A DNA stretch of 64,000 nucleotides from Chitinispirillum alkaliphilum. GTDB taxonomy: Bacteria; Fibrobacterota; Chitinivibrionia; Chitinivibrionales; Chitinispirillaceae. Made by a program: the position numbers and the translations under genes. Position 1 is the stretch's first letter. The number at the start of each line of letters is the position of its first letter. The DNA is taken from positions 1 to 64,000 of the forward strand of contig LDWW01000017.1 in assembly GCA_001045525.1 (NCBI GenBank). The letters run 5' to 3'. Below are positions 55,020 through 64,000 of this stretch, one piece after another. The notes under the pieces are model-generated. The model was not told where the DNA came from. It worked only from the letters and a program-made list of their open reading frames with translations, and did not search any database.

Positions 55020-55463
55020 TTAGACGTTAAAATTGATTTCCTCTTGTTCCGATTCTGAAACCTGGTTGCCTTTACTCTCCTCGGCAGTCTCCTCCTTTTT
55101 ATCATTTGAGGACTCCTGTTGCTCTTCTGTTTCAGACTGAGCCTGCTGAGTGGATTCGGCCTCAGACGTGGCATCATCCTGATTTTCCAAAGGAGGAAGG
55201 CGATCCCTTATTTCCCTGAGAAGCTTTATAATCAGATCATTTTGCTTTACCAGTTTATCGTTGCTGTTTCCACCGTTTTTGTGACGATCTGATCTGCGAC
55301 GCGGTTGAGCAAAGTTTTGTTGTTGTTGCCCGTTAAAAGAGTTGTAGTTGTTCCCATACGAGTAACTGGAATTAAAGGAGTTGCCTTTTTCATTATACCT
55401 CCCAGAATTTCTTTTCCTGTTAACTGAATTTCCAGTTCCCCGTTGATGCTCATCATTAAACAT
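55020..55463 (-). CDS. Disordered Asn/Gln-rich protein with acidic tail
   Basis: 147 residues. The first half is Asn/Ser/Gly/Gln-rich with Arg (SYSYGNNYNSFNGQQQQNFAQ is a representative compositional block), then QPRRRSDRH. A central predicted helix (KLVKQNDLIIKLLREIRDRL) is the only ordered segment. The last 60 residues are Glu/Gln/Ser-rich and acidic. A good AGGAG site supports the start. The pattern could suit a nucleic-acid-binding or condensate-forming protein; no function is known. It lies downstream of miaA on the same strand. Confidence 0.6.
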   Translation of the reverse strand: MFNDEHQRGTGNSVNRKRNSGRYNEKGNSFNSSYSYGNNYNSFNGQQQQNFAQPRRRSDRHKNGGNSNDKLVKQNDLIIKLLREIRDRLPPLENQDDATSEAESTQQAQSETEEQQESSNDKKEETAEESKGNQVSESEQEEINFNV

Positions 55464-55628
55464 GCGGTAAAGCTCCTTTCAAACAAAAATAACCATAACA
55501 TTATGTCGCACGTATAGGGAGAAATCTCCCTTTTAAAACCTGGAATACCAGGGGAACATACAACTACCCCCTTAGTATACCATTTATGATTGATCAATTC
55601 AATGACGGTGTTAAACGATTGCAAATTT

Positions 55629-56543
55629 TTAGTTTATGCCGCTAAGGATGGCCCCAAGCCTGTCCAAAGCATGCTCTGAGCAGATTTCTGCTCCTTTTGT
55701 TTTGTTTCGAAACCATGTAAGCTGTCGCTTGGCATACTTTCTTGTATTCTGTTTTATTTTCTCCACCCCCTGGGAGAAACTCATCTCTTTTCTGTCCACC
55801 TGAAACAGTTCCCTGTATCCGACGCACTGCATCCCGGGACTGTTTTCATCATAACCTAATGCTCTGAGCAGTCTGTATTCTTCAAAAAGACCACATGAAA
55901 ACATCTCGTCAACTCTCTTGTTTATCTTTTGATAAAGTTTCTCTCTGTCAGAGGTCACAACACAGGTTAAAAAATCGATATCGGACGGTGGGTTTTTCTT
56001 CTCCTGCAAAACCGAAAGGGGTTTTCCTGTCTTATAAAAAACTTCCAGTGCTCTTACAATACGCTGTAGGTCATTTGGATGAAGTTTTTTTGAGCTCTCA
56101 GGATCACAGCGCCTCAACTCCTCATATAAAGAACCGGATCCCTGACTTCGGGCCCTTTGCTGCAAGCTGTTTCTAAGCGAAACATCAGCAACATCCTGAG
56201 CCCCCAGGCCATCACTCAAGGAATAAAAATAAAGGCCGGTACCACCACAAACCAAAACTTTCTTGCCCAAAGCACTTCTCTGGCGTATGATTTCGACTGC
56301 CTGTTGGGAAAAGACATGGGCTGAGTAGGGTTTGTCGGGATTGATTATGTTAATAAACCAATGTCTCACCTCCCTCATCTCGGAGGGTGTGACCTTTGCA
56401 GTCCCGATATCCATGTGTCTGTAAATTTGCCTTGAATCGCAGGAAATGATCTCATAGTCGAACTTCTGAGCCAGTTGCAAACAAAGATCGCTCTTGCCGA
56501 CCGCTGTTGGTCCCAGTATTACCGGTACTTTAATTTTCTCCAT
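55629..56543 (-). CDS. miaA: tRNA dimethylallyltransferase
   Basis: 304 residues. The P-loop ILGPTAVGKSDL is at 9-20, followed by the DSRQIYRHMDIGTAKVT substrate motif, and later QRIVRALEV and the tRNA-contact tail. The enzyme adds a dimethylallyl group to A37 of tRNAs reading codons that start with U. Usually miaA stands near mutL and hfq; neither is seen here. It is divergent from the deacetylase gene at 56680. Confidence 0.95.
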   Translation of the reverse strand: MEKIKVPVILGPTAVGKSDLCLQLAQKFDYEIISCDSRQIYRHMDIGTAKVTPSEMREVRHWFINIINPDKPYSAHVFSQQAVEIIRQRSALGKKVLVCGGTGLYFYSLSDGLGAQDVADVSLRNSLQQRARSQGSGSLYEELRRCDPESSKKLHPNDLQRIVRALEVFYKTGKPLSVLQEKKNPPSDIDFLTCVVTSDREKLYQKINKRVDEMFSCGLFEEYRLLRALGYDENSPGMQCVGYRELFQVDRKEMSFSQGVEKIKQNTRKYAKRQLTWFRNKTKGAEICSEHALDRLGAILSGIN

Positions 56544-56679
56544 TTTTTCTCTGATCCGGCGGTTATACCGAATTTATACTCCTAAACATTCTTTTGAACT
56601 GTTGAATCTTGCAGAAAGAGGAAGCAATGGCTATTTTCTTCTCTTTGCTTTAACATTTCAAACAAGATTTCGCCTGCAT

Positions 56680-57807
56680 ATGAAAAATCGCTTTAAATTG
56701 ATTGCTTTTTTAGTTTTTATCACTCTTACTTTTCTTCTTCTTATACCCAAAACACGAACTCATATTTCCACACTTTTATCTTCCACATTAGAAAATACCA
56801 TTTATAAGCTTCCCAATACATCGCTTCTATCCACTTTTTCCTCTGATCTGGAAGAAAACCTTTTAGTCCTGTTTGAGGATCTTGAGGTCAGTGATTCGGA
56901 TTACAGACGTAATCTTCTTGATGACGGCTCTGTTGAATTACGGGTATCTGTACCCAGAGGCAAACCTCTTGAGTGGATAATCTGGAAATTTTCATCAGCC
57001 GCTTCCGCTACCCCATACGAGGTTTGGGACTGCGTTCAGAGAAATCTGCTCTCAGGTACAATATACTATAAAAGCAACAATCCATCTTACAAACCAATCA
57101 CCCTTCACATTTCACGCTCATCGAGATATTTCTCCAACACCGCCACTCTTGCGATTCTTATCCAAAGTTTTGAATTCAAAGCAGACAAGACCACTGTTGA
57201 TTTCCTCTCCTTTCCTGAACCGCTCACGTTTTCGATTCTGCCCTCTCAGAGACTCGCGTCGAGAACCGCAGAAATCGCTGCAGAGTACAATAAGGAGATC
57301 ATTGCACTGCTTCCCATGGAACCTCTCCCCAGGTCACAGTCAGAGTACAGGCCATCCCAAATTATGGTCCACTTTGCCGAAGATCGTATCAGGTCGCTTA
57401 TTTCTGAAACGCTCAGGAATGTACCTGGCTATTCCGGTGTGTCCAACTTCCATGGCACACGGGTGCTGCAGGATTCGAGAGTAATGGAGGTAGTGTTGTC
57501 TGAAGCCAAAAGACGGGGAGTATATTTCATTGACACCGGTATTAGCAGCAAATCAACAGCCTCCACTGTTGCACATAAGGTGGATCTGCCTTTCATGACC
57601 GTGCAGGGACATATCAGAAACAGCAGTGACAGTGAACAAATAAGAAACAGCCTGATGCGGTATGCTGTCGTGTCGCAAAAGACAGGAAGGCTTCTGATTT
57701 CAGCTCCCCCGAGTGACACATTTCTACAGGTGCTTAAAGAGGAACTGCCTAATCTGCACGCCAATGGAATCAGGCTCGTGTATGTATCCGATGTTGTCAA
57801 TCGCTGA
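56680..57807 (+). CDS. Divergent polysaccharide deacetylase family (DUF610/YibQ-like)
   Basis: 375 residues with an N-terminal anchor (FKLIAFLVFITLTFLLLIP). Residues 190-375 fit the divergent polysaccharide deacetylase family: IALLPMEPLP, VMEVVLSEAKRRGVYFIDTG, ASTVAHKVDLPFM and RLLISAPPS. A role in envelope glycan processing is likely; activity is not proven for the family in general. The ATG at 56680 is chosen; an upstream start at 56494 would lie in the miaA 5' end on the other strand. Confidence 0.82.
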   Translation: MKNRFKLIAFLVFITLTFLLLIPKTRTHISTLLSSTLENTIYKLPNTSLLSTFSSDLEENLLVLFEDLEVSDSDYRRNLLDDGSVELRVSVPRGKPLEWIIWKFSSAASATPYEVWDCVQRNLLSGTIYYKSNNPSYKPITLHISRSSRYFSNTATLAILIQSFEFKADKTTVDFLSFPEPLTFSILPSQRLASRTAEIAAEYNKEIIALLPMEPLPRSQSEYRPSQIMVHFAEDRIRSLISETLRNVPGYSGVSNFHGTRVLQDSRVMEVVLSEAKRRGVYFIDTGISSKSTASTVAHKVDLPFMTVQGHIRNSSDSEQIRNSLMRYAVVSQKTGRLLISAPPSDTFLQVLKEELPNLHANGIRLVYVSDVVNR

Positions 57808-57835
57808 TATCAGACAGTTCCTCAGAGAAAGCCAG

Positions 57836-58711
57836 TTACGCCGCAGCCCTATGCCAGCCGGATCTTTGTACCCAGTCTTCAAATGTAGCCAAATTGGGAT
57901 AGATATTTTGCAGCTCCGAAATATCCGCACTGAATCCCCTCAGATTGAGCCAGTCATACATCATAGCATAATCAGCACTGTAGCTCCTGACCTGTTCGAT
58001 TGGCAATTCCTTAAATTCGACCGGGCGCCCTGTAGCCTTACTTAAAACCCCCGCCATTTCCGGTCCTGTCAACTCATCACCTGCGAGTTCGATCTCAGTT
58101 TTTGTGAACTTATGGGGATCAGCAAATACCATTGCAGCGATTGCACCAAGATCATCAACTGACAAAACCTGAACCGGAACATCCGGGCGCAACGCCAGTT
58201 CAAGTGTACCGTTATAAATTTTATCCCGTAGTGAAGGTGACATTAAATTTTCCATAAAGTACACAGGTCTTAAAATTGTGTAGCTCAAGTTTGATTTACG
58301 CAGAAACTCCTCAATTTCTGCTTTGCTATCAAAAAAAGGTACACCGGTGTTTTGATCTGCACTCCCGATACTGCTGTACACAAAATGCTCAACACCGCTC
58401 TTCTCTGCAACCTTTGCAAGTGCAATCCCCTGCCTGATTTCAGCTTCGACACCATGCTCCAGAGGCTGCTCAACACTAAACACCCCGTATACTCCTTTGA
58501 GGGCCTTTTCAAGTGACGAGGGTACGTTCAAATCACCCATCACAACCTCTGCTCCAAGAGACTCCAACTCTTTACATTTGGGCTTTTGTGGGTTGCGGGT
58601 AAGTGCTCTGACTTTCCACCCCTCATGCAAAAGGTGATGAGCCACTGAACCTCCCTGTTTACCGGATGCCCCCGTAACCAGAATCACTTTATCCTTTTTC
58701 TCCATCATCAC
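57836..58711 (-). CDS. NmrA-like NAD(P)-binding protein
   Basis: 291 residues, atypical short-chain dehydrogenase. VTGASGKQGGSVAHHLL is the nucleotide-binding loop, with R(A)LTRNP, VVMGDLN and HFVYSSIG later; the usual catalytic Tyr/Lys pair is not seen in its normal spacing. NmrA-type proteins act as NAD(P)-dependent redox sensors or quinone reductases. The start ATG follows AGGAG. It is convergent with the deacetylase gene, separated by 28 bases. Confidence 0.85.
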   Translation of the reverse strand: MMMEKKDKVILVTGASGKQGGSVAHHLLHEGWKVRALTRNPQKPKCKELESLGAEVVMGDLNVPSSLEKALKGVYGVFSVEQPLEHGVEAEIRQGIALAKVAEKSGVEHFVYSSIGSADQNTGVPFFDSKAEIEEFLRKSNLSYTILRPVYFMENLMSPSLRDKIYNGTLELALRPDVPVQVLSVDDLGAIAAMVFADPHKFTKTEIELAGDELTGPEMAGVLSKATGRPVEFKELPIEQVRSYSADYAMMYDWLNLRGFSADISELQNIYPNLATFEDWVQRSGWHRAAA

Positions 58712-59057
58712 AACTCCTGAAATGTGGTAAAAACATTTTGCTCTGCACGTAGTCTTGCTGCTATAGAAGAATACGAAATCGATAGGATCAATGTTTCATT
58801 TCAGCTTTGATGAGGGATTGCAAAAGGGTGATGCTGAATTTGACATTCAGCAAGATGTGTCACAAAAGTATCAGGGGCGGGGCTACAACATACGGGGTAA
58901 GCCAGTCATAATACGCTTTTTGCATCATTGCGCAATTACTCCAGACCTCCTCTGCGGGAAGAGGCCTCTAACCCAATGTTAACGTAAAACGACGAATCTC
59001 ACATCTTTTCCAGTCAAAGAAAACAGTGAATTCATCGCCGTTTATAAGCACATGGTG
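58712..59057. other. Gene-free gap with a hairpin
   Basis: No gene is supported. A small hairpin, TGCTGAAT (58832-58839) with ATTCAGCA (58845-58852), has a 5-base loop and no strong U-tract on either strand. It lies between the stop of the 530-residue gene and the NmrA-like gene and could stabilise or end the former transcript. Confidence 0.35.
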
Positions 59058-60650
59058 TCAATCTCCGCTACCGGGGCTTTCAAGCTCAAAAAAATCAACC
59101 AGTAACCCACCGGATGATTCCGATGAAAGACTGATTGTGGGCATTGGCTGTTCACGAATACGGAGATTATTATGTTCCCTGAATGTCAGATCAATAAATT
59201 CAAACCATTGCAGTCCAGTTTCACCCTTGCGTGCATATAGGGTTACAAAGTCATCGGGATTTTTTCTTAAGCGGACAACCATCACAGAAGAGTGAAGCGG
59301 ATCACTATCCCCCACCACCTCTCCCGTACTTTCCAATAATCCGGCCAGGAAATTCATGGCAGAAACAGCTCCCGGGATTTCCACAACCTCAGGGTCCGTT
59401 TCCGACAATGCCAGATCTCTTTTGCAGCTTATGAAAGCAGTAAGCATAACGATTGGAAACTGCCCCGAAAAGTCGATGGATAACTGAGCGGGGAAACGCA
59501 GATTGGAAACATTTCTAAGTGTTGAGAGATTGTCTGAAAAATAGGTATCTATGAGGGTCCGCACCTCTTCGGATACACCATTGAAGCTGAGACTGAAAGC
59601 GGACAGATCAGCATTTACAAAGAAAGGATGCATCCTGCTGTACTGAAGCTCTGCTTCCATCTCTTTTTCAAGCTGCCGTATCTCTGTTTGAGCATTCCGG
59701 ATAAAGTCTCTGTAGAGGTTTTTGTTTTTCTGTGAGTATTTCTCTATAAACTCATTGATGGTTTCGATTCTTCCGGAGTTAACGGCGTATCTGAACTCTG
59801 CTTCCACCTCACCAGCCTCAGTCTCATCTGATTTACAATCAACGCCTATTGCAAGGCGGGCTTTTTGGCACCAGTTTTTCTCTATCTGATAATACTCGCA
59901 ATCTTCCACAAATTCCCGTATTCTGACCGGATCTTCCGTTTCCATTGCTCTGTTGTAGAAAAAACGGGTTTTAACATCAAAGTTGAGCTGTTCCTGTTCG
60001 TATACAGAGATAAACATCGTATCTATACGGTTTAATCTTTGAAGACTCTCACCAAAAGCGATATCCATGGCGTTTTCATACCCGGTTATTTTCTCCCGTA
60101 AATTTTCTACTGTATCTCTCAGTGATTTGACGACCCTATTGATCTCGTGACGGTTTCTCTCTACAAGATCCGCTTCTGTTGAGGGAAGAGCATTCGATTC
60201 ATTTCTCACATGGGTTATCAGGCCAAAATGCTCATGCAGAAATTCACTCTCTGAAAGCTTGCTCTCTATATTCAAACTATCCATTCCTTCCGGAAAGGGT
60301 TTTTTCCTCTTATAGGACACATAGCGTTGCCAATCTCTAATTACGGTGCGATATTTTAGGGCAGCCTCCTCATAACGCTGTTCGGAAAAGAGTTTCTGAG
60401 CGGTGTGGAAAAGCTGTTCGATCTCTCCTGTCACAGAATCTCTGTAAGCAGCCCGTGCAGAGAGATGTCTGAAAAGGAAGTACCCGCCAGCTCCAAGCAC
60501 CGCTACTGCACCGGCTCCAGCAACCCAGGCCGCAGAAGAATTGTCATCTGAAGAGCTGTTGCCGGCAGAAAACACTTCAGCATTGCAGGCCTGAGTGTAC
60601 ACGAGCAGAATCATCAGAGCACAAACTGATAAACGGATTAGTTTTTTCAT
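59058..60650 (-). CDS. Large exported protein of unknown function
   Basis: 530 residues. Signal peptide ends near CNAEVFS, then a Ser/Asp-rich stretch and a Gly-Ala hydrophobic helix (AAWVAGAGAVAVLGAGGYFLF) that may anchor it in the membrane. The central 250 residues are strongly helical and charged, with long heptad-like segments (residues 65-290, for example HRLIMNRVVKSLRDTVENL-type runs). The last 200 residues are beta-rich (DLSAFSLSFNGVSEEVRTL; SIDFSGQFPIVMLTAF). It may be a membrane-bound sensor or scaffold. No family recognised. Confidence 0.6.
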   Translation of the reverse strand: MKKLIRLSVCALMILLVYTQACNAEVFSAGNSSSDDNSSAAWVAGAGAVAVLGAGGYFLFRHLSARAAYRDSVTGEIEQLFHTAQKLFSEQRYEEAALKYRTVIRDWQRYVSYKRKKPFPEGMDSLNIESKLSESEFLHEHFGLITHVRNESNALPSTEADLVERNRHEINRVVKSLRDTVENLREKITGYENAMDIAFGESLQRLNRIDTMFISVYEQEQLNFDVKTRFFYNRAMETEDPVRIREFVEDCEYYQIEKNWCQKARLAIGVDCKSDETEAGEVEAEFRYAVNSGRIETINEFIEKYSQKNKNLYRDFIRNAQTEIRQLEKEMEAELQYSRMHPFFVNADLSAFSLSFNGVSEEVRTLIDTYFSDNLSTLRNVSNLRFPAQLSIDFSGQFPIVMLTAFISCKRDLALSETDPEVVEIPGAVSAMNFLAGLLESTGEVVGDSDPLHSSVMVVRLRKNPDDFVTLYARKGETGLQWFEFIDLTFREHNNLRIREQPMPTISLSSESSGGLLVDFFELESPGSGD

Positions 60651-60809
60651 AATTTCCTGTAATTGATCGGGTTGATAGTAGGCTGTTTATACTCAAAATA
60701 ACGTATTCAGACGTTTGTTGCACAAATATTTGTTTCAGAAAAGTGTGGGTATTGATTAATGATCCTCCAAAGCACATGCTTCACTCACAGCTGCGATCTC
60801 AACCAATTG

Positions 60810-61670
60810 TTAAATACTTATCCGGCAGCCTATTGCGATACACCTTGAATCGTATCCGTGCCCCAATTGTTCAGTCTTAACTATTGGAAAAGGGTATTTT
60901 TGGGTAGATTTCAGGAAAAACTCATCTGTTTGACGGGTGGTGCACTCTGATTGAAGCTGGGTGAATGTGCCTAAAATTAACCCCGCACATTGCTGAAAGA
61001 TACCCATCTGTTCGAGTTGAGCAAGGGAAGAAGCGATTCTGCTCATTCCTCCACTATTGCTCTCCAAAAAGATAAGTTTATTCAATGGTGATGGGAAAAA
61101 AGGCGTCCCCGCAAGCTTGAGAAAGCAACGAATGTTTCCTCCAATCACACAGCCCTTCATAGATGTCCCGCGTAAGTATCTGTAATCAAACTGAAACAAG
61201 CTGGTTTTACCCTTAAGGAAAGTGTCGATAAACCCTTTTTTCTGATTACCGGATTTGTCCAGAATGAGATGTCGCAACTGATAATGGAAAGTCGTTAATC
61301 CCATGCGTGAGTAAAGAGCATTCAGCAACACTGTAAGATCACTGTATCCAAAGAATGGTTTAGGATTGGAGGAAAAAGTATCTGTATCGAGATGATTTAG
61401 AATTTGATTTGCAGAATCTCCACCAGAGATGTCAAAAATAGCCTTAACCGAATCGTTTTTGAACATATTGTGTAACTGATTTGCTCTTTCCACCGGTGTG
61501 CCGCTAAAGGGGCCCAATCTCCGAAACAGAGTTGAAGCGACTTCTGTTTGCAGACTCATATCACCCAAAACGGTAACTAAATCATCAACTATAGAGCTAC
61601 CGGAAGGCCCAAGTCCATCCGAGCATGATATGAGACCAACTTTGTCCCCTTTTTTCAGTGCATAATTCAA
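60810..61670 (-). CDS. Peptidase S66, LD-carboxypeptidase-like
   Basis: 286 residues. The family nucleophile Ser110 is in FFGYSDLTVLL, the Glu in LIFLESNSGGMS, and the His in TEQLGHGYDSRC. GDKVGLISCSDG opens the N-terminal domain. Such enzymes cut the D-Ala from tetrapeptide stems during murein recycling (LdcA), or process microcin C-type peptides (MccF). The former is more likely by lack of a cluster. The start is TTG at 61670, with GGAGG ten bases upstream. Confidence 0.88.
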   Translation of the reverse strand: MNYALKKGDKVGLISCSDGLGPSGSSIVDDLVTVLGDMSLQTEVASTLFRRLGPFSGTPVERANQLHNMFKNDSVKAIFDISGGDSANQILNHLDTDTFSSNPKPFFGYSDLTVLLNALYSRMGLTTFHYQLRHLILDKSGNQKKGFIDTFLKGKTSLFQFDYRYLRGTSMKGCVIGGNIRCFLKLAGTPFFPSPLNKLIFLESNSGGMSRIASSLAQLEQMGIFQQCAGLILGTFTQLQSECTTRQTDEFFLKSTQKYPFPIVKTEQLGHGYDSRCIAIGCRISI

Positions 61671-62398
61671 CTTTGAATATCCTCCGTAAATTTACGCATA
61701 CTGCTGTTTCAGGCTGTTCCAGGATTTTGCACAGTAAATTTCACCTCTAAAAAGGTTATCTGGCGAGATCATATAAGATATTCTATTCTTGCCCCAAAAC
61801 CCAAGCGAATCAACAGATAAAGCTTCAGAGAGTTAACCAGAAGCTCTAATTACAAAAGAAAGACTCTGATAACCTCTTCGTTTTAACTCCAGGTTTAGAG
61901 ATACGAAGAACCGTATCTGATCGATCTCTCCTTGTTCAATAAATTCATACTGCCGTTTGTGACAGATTTTTCAGACGCAATTGCAAACCAAGCGAAGCTG
62001 CTCTCAAATCCTTCCCCAGTTACCCGCAGGACCAAAACTCTGTTTGGCACCGGTTAGCCTTATTTACATTATCCAAAATCACACAGATCCCCGGATTGGT
62101 AGTTCAGCTATCAGATACACACCAAAAGGATTATATTCGGATTTGCAGAAATTAACCGGAATCTTTTTTCAATACATATGGCTGCAAGTCGAAATATGTA
62201 TAAAAAGGGGCATTGAAAGGGTTCTGCGATCTTTCTTAAAGCGATTAAATTGATGTAGTTTGTACGTGATATATGTTTTTCTGTTTTCAAAGAAGGTTAA
62301 AGAGCTATTTAAATTTGCTAATGTATGGTGTATATCATTTATTTTGTTTAAATTATAATAATAGAAACAATTCATTTAAAAAAACAGATTCTATACTC
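61671..62398. other. Gene-free gap upstream of argF
   Basis: 728 bases without a credible gene. Small frames lack ribosome sites and protein-like composition. A 7-bp hairpin, AGATACG (61899-61905) with CGTATCT (61912-61918), has no U-tract. The last 100 bases are A/T-rich with TATAAT near 62355-62360, a possible -10 box for argF, though the -35 is unclear. The region may hold decayed DNA or an unrecognised RNA. Confidence 0.4.
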
Positions 62399-63346
62399 AT
62401 GAACGATGTGACAAAAGACCTGCTTACACTGTTTGATTATACAACAGATGAAATCGTTAAAATAGTCAAACTTGCTAAAGATCTTAAAGACCGACGTGGT
62501 AAGGAGAATGAGCCTACCGTTTTCTCTGGAAAATCAGGTGTACTGATTTTCGAAAAGCCATCCCTGCGTACAAGAATAACTTTCGAAACAGCCATCAATG
62601 AACTTGGGGGCCACTCAGTCAATCTGGCCAGTGAGATGGTCGGTATGGGCAAAAGGGAGAGCGTTGAAGATGTTGCAAGAAATCTCGATCGGATAGTTCA
62701 TCTTATAATAGCAAGAACTTTTAAGCATGAAACCATCGAGCAGCTTGCAAAATACAGCTCGATTCCTGTTATCAATGCGCTGAGTGACCTTTACCACCCC
62801 TGTCAGGCACTTGCGTTTGCACTGAGTGTATATGAACGCCTCTCATTTGATGAAAAACTGAATGTAGTTTTTGTAGGTGACGGCAACAATGTGTGTAATT
62901 CTCTCATGGCAGTGAGCTCAAAGCTTGGTTACAATTTTACCATTGCGTGCCCCAGAGGATATGAACCCGATAATTCTGTGCAGAAAAGGGCTCAGGAAGT
63001 TGCCCGCCAGACGGGTGGTTCAGTTACAATCACCAATGATCTTTTCCCTGCAGTTAGCCGCGCGGATGTAATCTACACAGATGTATGGACAAGCATGGGC
63101 CAGGAAGCAGAATCAGAAAAACGCAGGTCAGATTTCAAGGATTATCAGATAAATATGGATATTATATCCAAAGCGCCAGGGGATGTGCTTGTAACCCACT
63201 GTCTCCCAGCACACAGAGGTGAGGAGATTACCAGCGAAGTGTTGGATTCAGGGCATAGCATGGCCTTTGACGAAGCGGAAAACCGGCTTCACGCGCAAAA
63301 AGCAGTTATAGTTCATCTATTTTCAAAAGAGAATCAGCATGAGTGA
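62399..63346 (+). CDS. argF: Ornithine carbamoyltransferase
   Basis: 315 residues. Carbamoyl-phosphate binding motif SLRTR (55-59), HPCQAL with the second ligand, and the ornithine motif HCLPAHRG, in that order, define an anabolic OTCase. It makes citrulline from ornithine and carbamoyl phosphate. The ATG at 62399 is preferred over upstream extensions because the family N-terminus starts here. The stop lies inside the next gene's start (63339-63346 overlap). Confidence 0.95.
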   Translation: MNDVTKDLLTLFDYTTDEIVKIVKLAKDLKDRRGKENEPTVFSGKSGVLIFEKPSLRTRITFETAINELGGHSVNLASEMVGMGKRESVEDVARNLDRIVHLIIARTFKHETIEQLAKYSSIPVINALSDLYHPCQALAFALSVYERLSFDEKLNVVFVGDGNNVCNSLMAVSSKLGYNFTIACPRGYEPDNSVQKRAQEVARQTGGSVTITNDLFPAVSRADVIYTDVWTSMGQEAESEKRRSDFKDYQINMDIISKAPGDVLVTHCLPAHRGEEITSEVLDSGHSMAFDEAENRLHAQKAVIVHLFSKENQHE

Positions 63347-64000
63347 CACAAGAGTTTCATTTGGTATCAAGTCTTTAGACGGCATGATCCGCGGCGGACT
63401 TCTTGAAGGCTCAGCCAACCTTCTTGAGGGTGCTCCCGGCACAGGAAAAACAACCATGGCTATGCAGTATATCTATAACGGCATAACCATGTTTGATGAG
63501 CCTGGTCTAATTATCACCTTTGAGGAGTTTCCCCAGCAGTATTATCACGATGCGCTTCAGTTTGGGTGGGATTTTAAAAAGTTGGAAAAAGAGGGCAAAC
63601 TTAAATTGGTTTTCTCAAACCCGCAGACCACCCTTGAAGAGTTTGAGATGATAGATGGGGAATTTGTAAAAATCATTGAAGAGATGGGGATAAAGCGGGT
63701 GGTTATCGACAGCATGACCCATTTTGAAACCCTCACCAAAGATGAACATGAGCAGCGCGAAATTGAGCGAAGGTTTATCAATGCGCTGAAACGGGAAGGG
63801 GTTACAAGTATTCTGTTAAGAGAAAACAACAACCTTCTCGGTCAGGTATCACACGTTACAAGTAAAATCCCCTTTATAGTGGACACTTATGTAGTTTTAA
63901 GGTATGTGGAGATAGACAGTGCAATCGAAAAAGCACTCTGTTTTCTGAAGATGAGAGGGAGCGATCACCATAAGGATATCCGCTGTTTTCGTATCACTTC
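63339..64000 (+). CDS. KaiC-like RecA-superfamily ATPase (partial, right edge)
   Basis: About 220 residues are in the window, and the frame is still open. FGIKSLDGMIRGGLLEGS and the Walker A GAPGTGKTT (31-39), the catalytic Glu pair in TFEEFP (62-63) and Walker B VVIDS (Asp124) match the KaiC/RadA-like single-domain group. Such proteins act as signalling or clock-type ATPases, or in DNA-related roles; a clock is not implied. The start overlaps the argF stop by eight bases, suggesting co-expression. Confidence 0.85.
   Translation, partial: MSDTRVSFGIKSLDGMIRGGLLEGSANLLEGAPGTGKTTMAMQYIYNGITMFDEPGLIITFEEFPQQYYHDALQFGWDFKKLEKEGKLKLVFSNPQTTLEEFEMIDGEFVKIIEEMGIKRVVIDSMTHFETLTKDEHEQREIERRFINALKREGVTSILLRENNNLLGQVSHVTSKIPFIVDTYVVLRYVEIDSAIEKALCFLKMRGSDHHKDIRCFRIT

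Noticed and set aside
61981-62253. 90-codon frame upstream of argF
   Set aside because: Mixed composition without a signal, motif or ribosome site; taken as chance.
1-64000. CRISPR array, tRNA or rRNA genes
   Set aside because: No regularly spaced repeats and no cloverleaf or rRNA-like segments were seen on reading; a tRNA scan was not possible.

Overview
The window looks like a chromosomal segment of a Gram-negative bacterium of moderate G+C content. It carries lipoproteins with lipobox signals, a likely outer-membrane barrel, a membrane pyrophosphatase, a secreted beta-helix protein with a type IX-secretion-like C-terminal tail, and a standard bacterial transcription/translation cluster. 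That combination best fits the Fibrobacterota (Chitinispirillia/Chitinivibrionia-like). This is an inference from protein style; there is no rRNA or other phylogenetic marker analysis behind it.

Layout. (1) Positions 1-3.3 kb are an accessory, decayed stretch: the end of an IS5-type transposase, a lipoprotein, a 384-aa protein of unknown function, a hidden C-terminal fragment of a DUF4365-type gene fused out of frame to a DUF2493 (SLOG-like) gene, and a 38-aa peptide. (2) 3.3-11.8 kb hold housekeeping and hypothetical genes: rhomboid protease, gmd, small Cys-rich protein, DUF3108 protein, cutA, envelope proteins, a TPR-like lipoprotein and a CCA-adding enzyme. (3) 11.9-24.5 kb is the conserved rimP-nusA-infB-rbfA-nrnA-truB-ribF-rpsO-pnp-dut-ABC-F cluster, with an intrinsic terminator placed as an attenuator ahead of rimP. 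(4) 24.6-26.6 kb: a polysaccharide deacetylase and purC, the latter with an apparent one-base frameshift near its 5' end. (5) 26.8-41.0 kb, all on the minus strand, is a Wzx/Wzy-type exopolysaccharide locus. Read in the direction of transcription it encodes the initiating sugar transferase, an amino-sugar trio (dehydrogenase, acetyltransferase, aminotransferase), a deacetylase-like protein, two glycosyltransferases, the polymerase, an (alpha/alpha)-barrel protein, the flippase and two paralogous secreted beta-helix proteins. (6) 41.4-45 kb: an endonuclease Q-like protein, a SpoIID-like protein, def and yajC. (7) 45.3-50.5 kb: an amidohydrolase with an altered metal-ligand motif, hypotheticals, a porin-like protein, rsmB and fmt. 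(8) 50.7-64 kb: a zinc-ribbon protein, hppA, large envelope hypotheticals, miaA, a divergent polysaccharide deacetylase, an NmrA-like protein, an LD-carboxypeptidase, argF and a KaiC-like ATPase that runs off the right edge.

How the parts work together. Region 3 couples ribosome maturation, translation initiation and RNA decay. Region 5 should assemble, flip, polymerise and then modify an extracellular polysaccharide containing an N-acetylated amino sugar. I see no rRNA, tRNA or CRISPR array. The features most worth a second look are the DUF4365 remnant with its translationally coupled partner, the purC frameshift, the rimP attenuator, the tandem beta-helix pair and the sugar transferase with an extra N-terminal domain.
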